Positions 44,823 through 53,043 of a stretch of DNA of 64,000 bases are shown in pieces (position 1 is the stretch's first letter; every line of letters begins with the position of its first letter). The notes under the pieces were generated by a model that made no database searches, was not told where the DNA came from, and saw only the letters and a program-made list of their open reading frames with translations. The DNA is from JADKAC01 sp964492065 (GTDB lineage Bacteria > Bacteroidota > Bacteroidia > Chitinophagales > BACL12): positions 81,752 to 145,751 of the forward strand of contig CAZBHH010000005.1 of NCBI GenBank assembly GCA_964492065.1, read 5' to 3'. A program made the position numbers and the translations under genes.

Positions 44823-46304
44823 ATGAAAGTATTCCAGCTTATATCCTCCCTGTATCCCGCTGAAAAAAAAGAATTGTCAGTTGTGATACAATCCACCGGG
44901 AGAAAAAGCCTCGAAAATATTTTTAAACTGTTGGTAAAATCATCGGCTAAAAGGAAAATTCCCGATAAACAAACATTGTACTTTTGCGCATTTGATAAAT
45001 CCTACAATGCCAAATCGGATTATGTTTTGCGCAATGAACTGCGCCTGCTATCAGATATCATCTGTGCATTTATTGCCGAGAAAGAGGCGTTGCTGACTGT
45101 CAGGGAAAACCCGTCGGTACAGCATAAATACCTGCTCAGGAACTGGAACACCAGGAACCTCACCGGGCTGTTTCACAAACACGCAGAGCCCTGGATTGCG
45201 GAAGCAATGGAAGAAAACTACCTGGATGAAGCATTTGATATGTACCTGCTCGCTCTGGACAGGGTGATGTACGATTTTGAAGACTCTCCTGAAAAATTGC
45301 AAAAATTGCTCCGGCTTGTCAACGGTTGTACGCAATGTGTCGAAAAGCTGTTTACCTATAAATGGTGGTCAACAGAATCGCATTATCAGGCAATTCATAA
45401 TTACAAAAATGTTGCCGCCGGTAAAAGCGTACCCGTCCCGCCGAGAAAACCCGATGCCCATGCATGGCAATCATTTCCGAATGACGATTTAGCCCTCGCT
45501 ATGCAGTACGAAAACAGTATATACGCTGCAAAGAGAGAGGCGTACCTTTCGATATTACAAAAAGCCTATGCGCATTGCAAGAAAATTATGGACAATTCGG
45601 GGCGTGGAATTTATCAGACCTGTAAGATTAATCCGGTTAAATTTTATTCCGTGCTCAACGAGAGGATTATGATTATAATGTGTGCAGAAGGAAATGCCGA
45701 AAATGCCGGCGAATATGTTAATGAACTGGAAAGATTAGTACGGGAAAAAAAAGTAAAACTGAATCACACCCTGAACTATAATATTTCTTACTACTATTTT
45801 TTTTGCGGGGAATATTCCAAAGTGATTGAAAATGCCGACGGCCTGCTCAAGGAACTGCATGCACATAAAAGACTGTATTACCAGGCGCTGTGTATGAAGG
45901 CTTATTGCTATCTGTATTTAAACCAATTTACACAGGTACGCTCATGTATCCCGGCGGAAGTGCAACAGGTAAATCTCGATGAATACGTGCAATTTCGAAT
46001 GGCCGAAATGATTCTCTGGTATGCAGATGATGCACCGGATGCCGCTTTACGTGAGTGCGACAATATCCGCCGGATGCTGAAACGCAAACCCGAATCCGAG
46101 AAAAACCGATGTGTTATCGATTTTACCGGGCTGAATGGACTTTATAAAATGTTCTTTGAAGCCGCCGTCTCCCCCGCGGGATCCAGGCGGAATCTGCTTC
46201 AAAAGTCTAAATGCGCCATTGAAAAATTCAGAAATTCCTGCCCGGTAGTGTTCCGTCAAACCCCCGCCCTCCACTGGCTCTACCGGGAAATATCCGGCAT
46301 ATAA
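44823..46304 (+). CDS. Large helical cytoplasmic protein of unknown function
   Basis: 493 aa from the ATG at 44823; a TTG at 44787 would add 12 residues without a better signal. The sequence is helix-rich throughout, without membrane segments. It starts KVFQLISSLYPAEKKELSVVIQSTGRKSLENIFKLLV and continues with repeat-like helices (LDEAFDMYLLALDRVMYDF, YYQALCMKAYCYLYLNQF), reminiscent of TPR-type arrays. No catalytic motif is seen. It is divergent from the 44102 lipoprotein. I do not recognise the family. Confidence 0.7.
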   Translation: MKVFQLISSLYPAEKKELSVVIQSTGRKSLENIFKLLVKSSAKRKIPDKQTLYFCAFDKSYNAKSDYVLRNELRLLSDIICAFIAEKEALLTVRENPSVQHKYLLRNWNTRNLTGLFHKHAEPWIAEAMEENYLDEAFDMYLLALDRVMYDFEDSPEKLQKLLRLVNGCTQCVEKLFTYKWWSTESHYQAIHNYKNVAAGKSVPVPPRKPDAHAWQSFPNDDLALAMQYENSIYAAKREAYLSILQKAYAHCKKIMDNSGRGIYQTCKINPVKFYSVLNERIMIIMCAEGNAENAGEYVNELERLVREKKVKLNHTLNYNISYYYFFCGEYSKVIENADGLLKELHAHKRLYYQALCMKAYCYLYLNQFTQVRSCIPAEVQQVNLDEYVQFRMAEMILWYADDAPDAALRECDNIRRMLKRKPESEKNRCVIDFTGLNGLYKMFFEAAVSPAGSRRNLLQKSKCAIEKFRNSCPVVFRQTPALHWLYREISGI

Positions 46305-46453
46305 ACCGTAAACGCACCCGGAATATTGGGTGGACAAACAAGAGGCAACCCGCTGAGCTGCACCGGCGGTTCAAATAGATGATAAAATGTAAATTATTCA
46401 AAATCAATGGATATGTGTTGAATACACCACCCTTGCGCCAATTTTTTTAAAAA

Positions 46454-46461
46454 TAAATTTG
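46454..46461 (+). promoter_or_regulatory. -7 box for the SPFH operon
   Basis: TAAATTTG, an exact TAnnTTTG, 45 nt before the ATG at 46507. A second near match, TTATTTTG, lies at 46482-46489, 17 nt before the ATG. Confidence 0.45.
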
Positions 46462-46506
46462 GAGATTATTTCAATATGATATTATTTTGATATCAAAACG
46501 AAAAAT

Positions 46507-47358
46507 ATGATAACTGACAAAATCATCAAACCAAGCTCAGGATACCTGATGCTGTTTGTATTTTTTATTGCGCTGGCGGCTATCACTTACGGCACAGTTA
46601 AAATACACCCTTCATTCGTACTGCTTTATATACTGACCTTATTCATGCTGATTGGATTCTTCATTATTAATCCGAATGACAGCAAGGTAATCACCTTGTT
46701 CGGTAAATACGTAGGCACCGTAAAGGATAACGGATTTTACTGGGCAAATCCATTTTGGGCGAAGCATAAAATCACCTTGCGTGCGAGAAACATCGAAGGT
46801 GAAAAAATTAAAGTAAACGATAAGGAGGGCAACCCGATTATTATCGGGGCGGTTATTGTCTGGCAGGTAAAGGATGCCTCGAAGGCGAAATTCGAAGTGG
46901 AAAACTACGAGCACTATGTCAAACTGCAAAGCGACTCGGCGCTGCGTCATCTGGCCGGCAGTTATGCATACGATCATTTCGATGATGCACAACAGGAAGT
47001 AACATTGCGCAGCGGCGGAGAACGCATCAACGACGAATTGGTAACCGAACTCACGGAGCGTTTGCAATTGGCCGGCGTACAAATTATAGAAGCCCGGATT
47101 ACGCACCTGGCGTATGCGGAGGAGATTGCGGGAGCCATGTTGCAGCGGCAGCAGGCAACAGCCGTTGTGGCTGCGAGGTCTAAAATAGTGGAGGGCGCCG
47201 TAGGTATGGTGGAAATGGCGTTGCAAATGCTGAGCGCTCAGAATATCGTTGAATTGGATGAGGAGCGGAAGGCTGCAATGGTAAGTAACCTGCTGGTAGT
47301 GTTGTGTTCCGACAAGGGAGCAAGCCCGGTAGTAAATGCGGGTACTTTATACAATTAA
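46507..47358 (+). CDS. SPFH/Band 7 domain membrane protein
   Basis: 283 aa. Two hydrophobic helices (about 14-33 and 35-56) form an N-terminal hairpin. The SPFH domain begins near NPNDSKVITLFGKYVGTVKDNGFYWANPF. QVKDASKAKFEVENYEHYVKLQSDSALRHLAG and LQLAGVQIIEARITHLAYAEEIAGAMLQRQQA are typical of Band 7 proteins. It probably forms oligomeric membrane microdomain scaffolds or assists membrane proteolysis. It is first in an operon with a membrane protein, an RHH protein and a thioesterase. Confidence 0.9.
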   Translation: MITDKIIKPSSGYLMLFVFFIALAAITYGTVKIHPSFVLLYILTLFMLIGFFIINPNDSKVITLFGKYVGTVKDNGFYWANPFWAKHKITLRARNIEGEKIKVNDKEGNPIIIGAVIVWQVKDASKAKFEVENYEHYVKLQSDSALRHLAGSYAYDHFDDAQQEVTLRSGGERINDELVTELTERLQLAGVQIIEARITHLAYAEEIAGAMLQRQQATAVVAARSKIVEGAVGMVEMALQMLSAQNIVELDEERKAAMVSNLLVVLCSDKGASPVVNAGTLYN

Positions 47359-47367
47359 TGAGATATT

Positions 47368-47874
47368 ATGGAGTATAGGGAAGCGCAACAAATAAACAAT
47401 CCGCTGGTCATTGCGATATTTATCTTTTCCGTACTAATAGCATTGTTTGCAGTTTATATTATGTTAAATGATCTGCAACAACAGGGCGAAAATGTATTGC
47501 AATACGCCTGGGTAATGGTCGTTATTCTGATTGTTTTGGTTTCAGTGTTTTTTTTTGTTTTCAAAACAACACTTGAAACCGACGTGAGCGAGGCCGGATT
47601 CGGTTATCGCTATTTCCCTATACTTCCCAAAAGAAGGGTGCTTGCATTTAGTGCCATTAAAAGCTGGCGCATCAGCCAGGCCAAATTGTTTGAACTTGGA
47701 GGTTTCGGATATAAAAGAACCCTGTCGGGGTAAAAATCAGGCTATATCATGCACCTGAACGGGCAGGTCGAATTTGTTTGTATGGATGGCAAGACAATAA
47801 TCTTCAGTATAAGAAACAAGGAGATGATGCGAGATGCCTTAAGAAAGTACATGGCAGATAAGGAGGTAATATAA
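47368..47874 (+). pseudogene. Small two-helix membrane protein gene interrupted by an in-frame stop
   Basis: The frame starts at the ATG at 47368 and encodes two membrane helices (about 12-33 and 46-66), then a soluble part (ETDVSEAGFGYRYFPILPKRRVLAFSAIKSWRI). A TAA at 47731-47733 stops it after 121 residues (GFGYKRTLSG). The same frame then stays open for 46 more codons (KSGYIMHLNGQVEFVCMDGK ...) to a TAA at 47872-47874 that overlaps the next ATG. Related proteins continue through a GW/FGYR...G...L-x-L-x-DGKK segment, so the downstream part looks like the true C-terminus. It is either a nonsense mutation, a sequencing error or read-through. The 121-aa product could still be made. Confidence 0.7.
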
Positions 47875-48047
47875 TGGCAAAAGAATCCAAAAAAGCAATA
47901 ATTCTTCGTATAAACCCGGATACAATCAAGGCTATTGAAAAGTGGGCTGCCGATGATTTTCGCAGTGTAAACGGGCAGATAGAATTTCTTTTAAATGATG
48001 CGCTGAAAAAAGCGGGAAGATTAAAGAGCGAAGCAAAAAATAAATGA
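47874..48047 (+). CDS. Arc-type ribbon-helix-helix DNA-binding protein
   Basis: 57 aa. It starts MAKESKKAIILRINPD, the beta strand of an RHH fold. Helices AIEKWAADDFRSVNGQIEFLL and NDALKKAGRL follow; this pattern is typical of the small Arc-family proteins of Bacteroidota. Its ATG shares one base with the stop of the preceding frame (TAATG), and its stop overlaps the thioesterase ATG by four bases (ATGA). It is probably a local transcriptional regulator of the SPFH operon. The DNA target is unknown. Confidence 0.85.
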   Translation: MAKESKKAIILRINPDTIKAIEKWAADDFRSVNGQIEFLLNDALKKAGRLKSEAKNK

Positions 48048-48544
48048 CAACAGAGCCAACGCAAAAATTATTATCAAGCACGGCAGTAGTGCGTTTTTCT
48101 GATTGCGATCCGTTTAACCATCTGAACAACAGCAAATACATTGATTATTTTCTGAATGCAAGAGAAGACCAGCTCATTGCGTATTTTGATTTTAATTTAT
48201 TTGAATACACAAAACTAACAGGCTGCGGATGGATAGTTAGCCGGCATGAAATAGCATACCTTAAACCGGCTCTCACCATGGAGAAGGTGATACTGGAATC
48301 GGTTCTTATACATTGGGGTGAAAAAGAAATACATGTTGAATTCAGAATGTGGGATGAGAAAAAAACGCACATAAAATCTCTTATGTGGACGAAATTTTTC
48401 CATTATAATTTCACCACCCGGAAAAGTGAAGCACACTCAAAAGAAATAACAGAGCGGTTTAAACAGGTGGAAATGCCGGTGGATGAGATGGGTTCTTTTG
48501 AAAAAAGGGTGGATACACTCAGAATGAGCAATAAGAAAAACTAA
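48044..48544 (+). CDS. Hotdog-fold acyl-CoA thioesterase
   Basis: 166 aa, 4HBT-type. The segment TAVVRFSDCDPFNHLNNSKYIDYFLNAREDQLI contains the catalytic Asp and the conserved helix, matching the YbgC/FadM-like group. It should hydrolyse acyl-CoA (or acyl carrier) thioesters in the cytoplasm. It overlaps the RHH gene by four bases (ATGA) and ends the SPFH operon. A bidirectional terminator follows 29 bp downstream. Confidence 0.88.
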   Translation: MTTEPTQKLLSSTAVVRFSDCDPFNHLNNSKYIDYFLNAREDQLIAYFDFNLFEYTKLTGCGWIVSRHEIAYLKPALTMEKVILESVLIHWGEKEIHVEFRMWDEKKTHIKSLMWTKFFHYNFTTRKSEAHSKEITERFKQVEMPVDEMGSFEKRVDTLRMSNKKN

Positions 48545-48572
48545 CCCTGACTTTCTGATTGACGGCGAAATG

Positions 48573-48608
48573 AAAAAACCATTCTGTCTTCCACAGAATG
48601 GTTTTTTT
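48573..48608. terminator. Bidirectional terminator between thioesterase and T9SS genes
   Basis: AACCATTCTGT / ACAGAATGGTT, an 11-bp perfect stem with a 5-nt loop, flanked by A and T runs on both sides, between convergent genes. Confidence 0.9.
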
Positions 48609-48632
48609 ATGAAGCAATGTATTATCTGCTCT

Positions 48633-50504
48633 CTACTGAACAATAAACTTCTCGCTGCTCATCATTGTATCTTGAGTAAAAAACTGAATGGTGTATAATC
48701 CCTTTGCCAGAGATTTTACATCTATTGTTGCCGCTTGCTGCATTTTTCCTTCACCCACCAGCATGCCGGCAGCATTCAGTATTTTATATTGTATTTCCGA
48801 TTCAGTATCAGCCGAAAGCTCAATATACTCTGATGCGGGGTTTGGGTACAGTTCTACTGCGGCGGTATGCAACATAGCTTCATTCTGTTCTTTATAAAAC
48901 AGACCATCTACATGTGTTTTTATTTTTATATCAAGGGGACTCGAGAAATAGATGGGGCCTGTACACGGTTCATCAACATACTTATATATGATTGAAAATA
49001 CATCCGCACCGGCATGATACTGCATTTTAGGATTAGAAACTTCGTCGGATAAATAATGATCATAATCGTAAAACGCACCATCGTATTTAAAAGGAATAAT
49101 ATCTCTAAAGGAATACTCTGAAAGGTTTTTAGAAAATGCATTTACAAATAAGTAATCCTCCCCTGCATAAAAATCACCCAGGCGGTTGATTGTACTGAGG
49201 TAAACATGATTATTTGTTACCAAAAATTGAATGGCTGCAAGGGGATGTAATGTTACATCTTCTGAAAACAAGATATCAAAAACGCCGTCTAGTGTTTTGG
49301 AGCTATACAAAGCGCCGTCGTTTCTCCGTAATGCCAGCACTTGCATCTCGTCATCCTCATATACATGAGGAACGTTATACTTTTTGCCGGCAATATACAG
49401 GTAATTATCTCCCCAGTCATCCAGTTTCATGGCTTGTACATCTATAGTTCCTGGAACAGAAGGTAGCGAATAAGTACTCCAGGACAAACCATCTGCCAAT
49501 TTTATACGATTCACCATTGTCAGTGGATTATCTACTCCGGTAATACTGCCCGTACCCAATACATACACATCATCGTTTCTGCCTATGTCCACCTGGTTTA
49601 TATGGTCAACCAATGCGTCCTCTTCCGGGAAAATATGTTCTTCATACAAATTTAAGTTATCAGAATGGGTATATTCGCCAAACTTTATGATGATAGGATC
49701 ATAGCGCAATATATCATCTCCCCCTACTGTTAAAGTATGATTCATTACGGCAACTGCATACAGCCTTCCACCCACACTTTTCAGATGTACTTTTTGAACT
49801 TCATCTATTGTGAGAGTTTCTCCGTCCACTGTTAGATCCGTTGTAGTATAAAAGTCAAACCAATAGCCGTCATGGTCGAACCTGTACACAACATATTTTC
49901 TTCCATCGCCTTCATGATCTGGCATATAACCGGAAACATATATTTGGTGCCCGCCAGCATAACCTTCCACCAATACAAGATCATAAGCAGTATCATCCCC
50001 AGCATAACCATCATCTGTGCTACTATTAAGTAGCCTGGACCATTCGAGAGTATAATAACCCCAAGCGGTTTTTCTGAATTTTGCAAGGCAAATTTCATGG
50101 TCATATAAATATACATCAATTGTCATCAGCACATAAATCACATCCCCGGTTTTATTCACTGCAATTGCGTTTAGATTCCTGTAATAATCAACAGGATAGT
50201 CAAGCAGCACATCAAATGCTGTTAATAATTCACCGGTGGGGGAGAATTTTTTGATAGCAAATATTCCATCAAGCAACAAGTCACATGTTTCTAATGGTAA
50301 TATAGATCTGGCTCCACAGGCTACATATATGTTTCCATCCCTGTCTGAGGCAGATGTAAATTGTATTTCGTCTATAGAATTATTTTCATGTGCATTTTGA
50401 TACACTGTTTCAGACCATATTGAATACTGCGCACTGCATATTTGTGCATGAAAGAATGCCATGGATATTATTATCACAGCATAGGTGTTTTTTAAATTTT
50501 TCAT
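48633..50504 (-). CDS. T9SS-exported beta-propeller-like surface protein
   Basis: 623 aa from the ATG at 50504, chosen because it yields a Sec signal (HAQICS/AQYS); 23 codons upstream are in-frame but lack a signal. The body has repeated strand blocks such as TSASDRDGNIYVACGAR, AVNKTGDVIYVLMT and QVDIGRNDDVYVLGTGS, in the style of SBBP or other beta-propellers. The C-terminal sorting domain begins VELYPNPASEYIELSADTE and ends SSEKFIVQ. No enzyme motif is visible. It is controlled from operator candidate A1, 67 bp upstream. Confidence 0.85.
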   Translation of the reverse strand: MKNLKNTYAVIIISMAFFHAQICSAQYSIWSETVYQNAHENNSIDEIQFTSASDRDGNIYVACGARSILPLETCDLLLDGIFAIKKFSPTGELLTAFDVLLDYPVDYYRNLNAIAVNKTGDVIYVLMTIDVYLYDHEICLAKFRKTAWGYYTLEWSRLLNSSTDDGYAGDDTAYDLVLVEGYAGGHQIYVSGYMPDHEGDGRKYVVYRFDHDGYWFDFYTTTDLTVDGETLTIDEVQKVHLKSVGGRLYAVAVMNHTLTVGGDDILRYDPIIIKFGEYTHSDNLNLYEEHIFPEEDALVDHINQVDIGRNDDVYVLGTGSITGVDNPLTMVNRIKLADGLSWSTYSLPSVPGTIDVQAMKLDDWGDNYLYIAGKKYNVPHVYEDDEMQVLALRRNDGALYSSKTLDGVFDILFSEDVTLHPLAAIQFLVTNNHVYLSTINRLGDFYAGEDYLFVNAFSKNLSEYSFRDIIPFKYDGAFYDYDHYLSDEVSNPKMQYHAGADVFSIIYKYVDEPCTGPIYFSSPLDIKIKTHVDGLFYKEQNEAMLHTAAVELYPNPASEYIELSADTESEIQYKILNAAGMLVGEGKMQQAATIDVKSLAKGLYTIQFFTQDTMMSSEKFIVQ

Positions 50505-50542
50505 AAGTTGAATTTTTTTAATACACAATAAATTATTTATTA

Positions 50543-50592
50543 CAAAAATCAATTTCAGACACATGTGGGTCAATCACATAATCATGTGATTG
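50543..50592 (-). promoter_or_regulatory. Operator candidate A1 with -7-like box
   Basis: A perfect palindrome CAATCACAT-AATC-ATGTGATTG (50571-50592, 9-4-9) is centred 31.5 bp upstream of the box GATTTTTG (minus strand, 50543-50550), which precedes the T9SS gene starting at 50504. Confidence 0.6.
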
Positions 50593-50596
50593 CTAT

Positions 50597-50632
50597 AAAA
50601 AAACTCACCATTCATGTGTGCGAATGGTGAGC
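50597..50632 (-). terminator. Terminator after the 50655 lipoprotein gene
   Basis: On the minus strand the stem CTCACCATTC / GAATGGTGAG (10 bp, 8-nt loop) is followed by a run of seven T. Confidence 0.85.
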
Positions 50633-50654
50633 AGTTAATAAATTTTACATTGAA

Positions 50655-51176
50655 TTAAAATGCAAATGTGCCTGCAACAGTATGCGGGTTGTTTGATAAA
50701 TCGTAAAGCGTAAATGTAAACGAACCTTCGAAGTGTGATGGGCCAGTTTTTGCGGGATCGTACACAGTATAAGTTATTGAGCCTCCACCGGTGTCAATTC
50801 CCAGGCCTTCTCCCCAAAACATTGCATACGGCTGGCCGCCATTGTTCAATGTAATAATATATAACTCCGCCTCAGCTAAATCAGAAGTAATAGTATAAGT
50901 GCCGGCAGCTCCGGCAAAGTAATCGTTTATGATAATACTGTTACTCCCCAAACCTCCGTCGATTGAAATTCCTAGTAATGCTCCTCCACTATATGCAGCT
51001 GCAGCGGAGCAGTCTTCGCCGAGGTTTTCATATCGCTGCGTAGCTCCCCCGTCTATTGTGTATTCAATAAAACCTGTAGTGTCGGTTTCTTCCGGTTCTT
51101 CCATTTCGTTTCCTGCACATGCCGTAAATAAGAAGATTGTAATGAGCATACAGTTAACTATAATATAATTTTTCAT
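50655..51176 (-). CDS. Small lipoprotein, DUF6252-like, A-operator controlled
   Basis: 173 aa from the ATG at 51176, which starts a clean lipoprotein signal (MLITIFLFTA-C). In-frame ATGs at 51209 and 51248 exist but add a charged extension; 51248 lies upstream of the promoter box. The mature protein is a small beta domain with EYTIDGGATQRYENLGEDC and the closing FEGSFTFTLYDLSNNPHTVAGTFAF. The latter resembles the lipoproteins at 44102 and 54426. It probably faces the surface or periplasm; function unknown. Operator candidate A2 is upstream. Confidence 0.78.
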   Translation of the reverse strand: MKNYIIVNCMLITIFLFTACAGNEMEEPEETDTTGFIEYTIDGGATQRYENLGEDCSAAAAYSGGALLGISIDGGLGSNSIIINDYFAGAAGTYTITSDLAEAELYIITLNNGGQPYAMFWGEGLGIDTGGGSITYTVYDPAKTGPSHFEGSFTFTLYDLSNNPHTVAGTFAF

Positions 51177-51224
51177 AAAAATTGTATAGAGCTGTTTTAT
51201 CTTTTTCATATTATTTTTTTTAAA

Positions 51225-51272
51225 CAAAATTGCACAAAAAGAAAGCACACTTCAATCACATAAATATGTGAG
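51225..51272 (-). promoter_or_regulatory. Operator candidate A2 with -7-like box
   Basis: ATCACAT-AAAT-ATGTGAG (51255-51272, one mismatch at the last base) is centred 31.5 bp upstream of the box CAATTTTG (minus strand, 51225-51232). Flanking bases are identical to those of A3 over about 26 nt. Confidence 0.6.
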
Positions 51273-51300
51273 GGAAAAAAATAATCAGTATGCCTGAAAC

Positions 51301-51334
51301 AAAAAAGGAAGCTGCTTAGGGTAAGCAGCTTCCG
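51301..51334 (-). terminator. Terminator after the GEVED-domain T9SS gene
   Basis: On the minus strand the stem GGAAGCTGCTTA / TAAGCAGCTTCC (12 bp, 3-nt loop) is followed by six T. Confidence 0.9.
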
Positions 51335-51364
51335 GTGTATGAAAAAACTGAATTGATAAACGTA

Positions 51365-52660
51365 TTACTGAATCTGTATTGTTTTGATACTTCTGCTTCC
51401 TGTTTCACTGGTTACAGCAAGCTGGTAAATACCGGCCGGTAAAGCTGATACATCCACCGGTTGTGTATTGTGGGTGAAAGCGGTTTCCAGCACTTTATTG
51501 CCTTTTACGTCATACAGGGTTATTATTCCGGTTCCGGGTTCTGCCATTGTGCACTGTATGAAATCATTTGCCGGGTTCGGAAACACTTGCAGCAAATTAT
51601 TTTCTGCGGCTGATGAAACTGAGGTTACTTCTGCTTCAGTGATAGTTATATCAGCATCCATAACAATACCCGGATTGGGCGAAAGAGTACAAATATCAAC
51701 TTCGTCATACATAGTAATGCGGGTGCGAAGTGTGTGTTCTCCGGGTTCAAGGGTTTCAGGAATAGTTATTTCTTCGGATACGCTGAGTGCAGTGCTGCTG
51801 AAGGATGTAAGCTCTTCATAGCCGGCATCAAAAGTTCCGTTATCATTATTATCAATATATACCAGGTATTCTAAATTTGCTCCGGCCATGTCAGCATCCA
51901 GCTCAAACTCTAAGTCAACGGTTTCTCCCTGCTCAGCAGTAAACTCAACAGATTGGGATGGTACGGTTTGGTCTATGTAAGTAACCCCTGAATTTTTCAT
52001 ATTCACAGTAGCTTCGGTGCCGTTTAGGCTGTATGAGTTAATAGCAATACCGGCTGTATAGTAATTCGGGAAACTCATTTCGTTGCCATCACAATATTTT
52101 TTTTCAATAATGGAAACATAAAAATCAACCGCTTCTCCATATTCTAATTCAACACAGGGATCCATGGAAGTAAAATCTATACCATCGCTTGTGCGAACCC
52201 TTGCCCTGTGCACTCCGGCTTTACTGATTACATTATCAATGATAAAATAAGTTGAGGCGATTCCGCCAAACACGTCTTCAGTATTTATTCCCAATTCTTC
52301 AAACGCATCATCAAAATCACCATCATCGTTCCAATCAACCCAAGCGCCGATAATAATAGTGTATCCATCTAAAGTGCTTGAGGCATTCACATTTAATATT
52401 GTAGGATAATTGTAGCCCACAGTTGTGCCCCCCCAATCCAAAATTGAGGAACTAACTATTTTATTTGTAAATGAAACTCCGACAGAATAGGTGTGATTAT
52501 ATTCAGAGAATAGTGTTCCCCAGTCCAAAGATTGAAATCCGATGTAGGAAATATTATCTACAAAATCGGGCCCATAAGTATATTCGGGTGTGCAGTAGGT
52601 TTGCGCTTTCGCTGTTCCGGTAAATGCAACCATGAATAGGATTGTAATAAAATTTTTCAT
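51365..52660 (-). CDS. T9SS-exported protein with two GEVED-like domains
   Basis: 431 aa with a Sec signal (GTAKA/QTY). The first GEVED-like domain (about 30-185) has IIGAWVDWNDDGDFDDAFEELG, and the second (about 195-350) has EYLVYIDNNDNGTFDAGYEEL. Both carry Asp/Asn-rich turns that could hold calcium. A type A sorting domain starts LLQVFPNPANDFIQCTM and ends SRSIKTIQIQ. GEVED domains occur in surface-exposed adhesive or protease-linked proteins of this phylum. No protease domain is included here. It lies under operator candidate A3. Confidence 0.88.
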   Translation of the reverse strand: MKNFITILFMVAFTGTAKAQTYCTPEYTYGPDFVDNISYIGFQSLDWGTLFSEYNHTYSVGVSFTNKIVSSSILDWGGTTVGYNYPTILNVNASSTLDGYTIIIGAWVDWNDDGDFDDAFEELGINTEDVFGGIASTYFIIDNVISKAGVHRARVRTSDGIDFTSMDPCVELEYGEAVDFYVSIIEKKYCDGNEMSFPNYYTAGIAINSYSLNGTEATVNMKNSGVTYIDQTVPSQSVEFTAEQGETVDLEFELDADMAGANLEYLVYIDNNDNGTFDAGYEELTSFSSTALSVSEEITIPETLEPGEHTLRTRITMYDEVDICTLSPNPGIVMDADITITEAEVTSVSSAAENNLLQVFPNPANDFIQCTMAEPGTGIITLYDVKGNKVLETAFTHNTQPVDVSALPAGIYQLAVTSETGSRSIKTIQIQ

Positions 52661-52695
52661 AATGTTTTTTTAAGGTGAATGAATTTTTTTTAGAG

Positions 52696-52743
52696 CAAAG
52701 TTGTGTTAAGGGAGCAAGCACTTCAATCACATAAATATGTGAG
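52696..52743 (-). promoter_or_regulatory. Operator candidate A3 with -7-like box
   Basis: ATCACAT-AAAT-ATGTGAG (52726-52743) is centred 31.5 bp upstream of the box CAACTTTG (minus strand, 52696-52703), which ends 35 nt before the ATG at 52660. A lone ATCACAT half site occurs again at 52780-52786. Confidence 0.6.
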
Positions 52744-52760
52744 GGGGTTAAGGTACATTT

Positions 52761-53043
52761 CGGCAGGTATGTGTTATAAATCACATGAATACATCACTCA
52801 TTCTTTACAAATATCCACTTGCTGACAGTTGTTGAAGAATGCTCCTCTGTATGATAGTATGATGCTGAAAAATATTAGCAGCAAAAAAGTTTGAGAAACT
52901 CTTGCTACATGTAGTATGAGATGTGGAGAGTCTGACTAAACTTTTAGATGTAAGAGATTCTATTCATTTTACCAATGGAAGAACATGTGCGCTTTCAAGG
53001 GGATAACACATAACTTGTCAAACTTTTGGCAAATGCTCCAATA
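52761..53043. other. Gene-free interval
   Basis: About 280 bp between operator A3 and the end of the M6-type protease gene. It is AT-rich and contains no reading frame with protein-like character, no strong hairpin and no box with a following start. The protease gene has no clear terminator in it. Confidence 0.6.

Noticed and set aside
50571..52743. A-type palindromes as CRP/FNR sites
   Set aside because: The half sites are in the opposite order (TCACA-N6-TGTGA instead of TGTGA-N6-TCACA), and the spacing to the -7 box and the similarity to B sites fit a LuxR-type regulator better.
52780..52798. Second A-type site upstream of A3
   Set aside because: Only one half (ATCACAT) matches; the other half is not an inverted copy.
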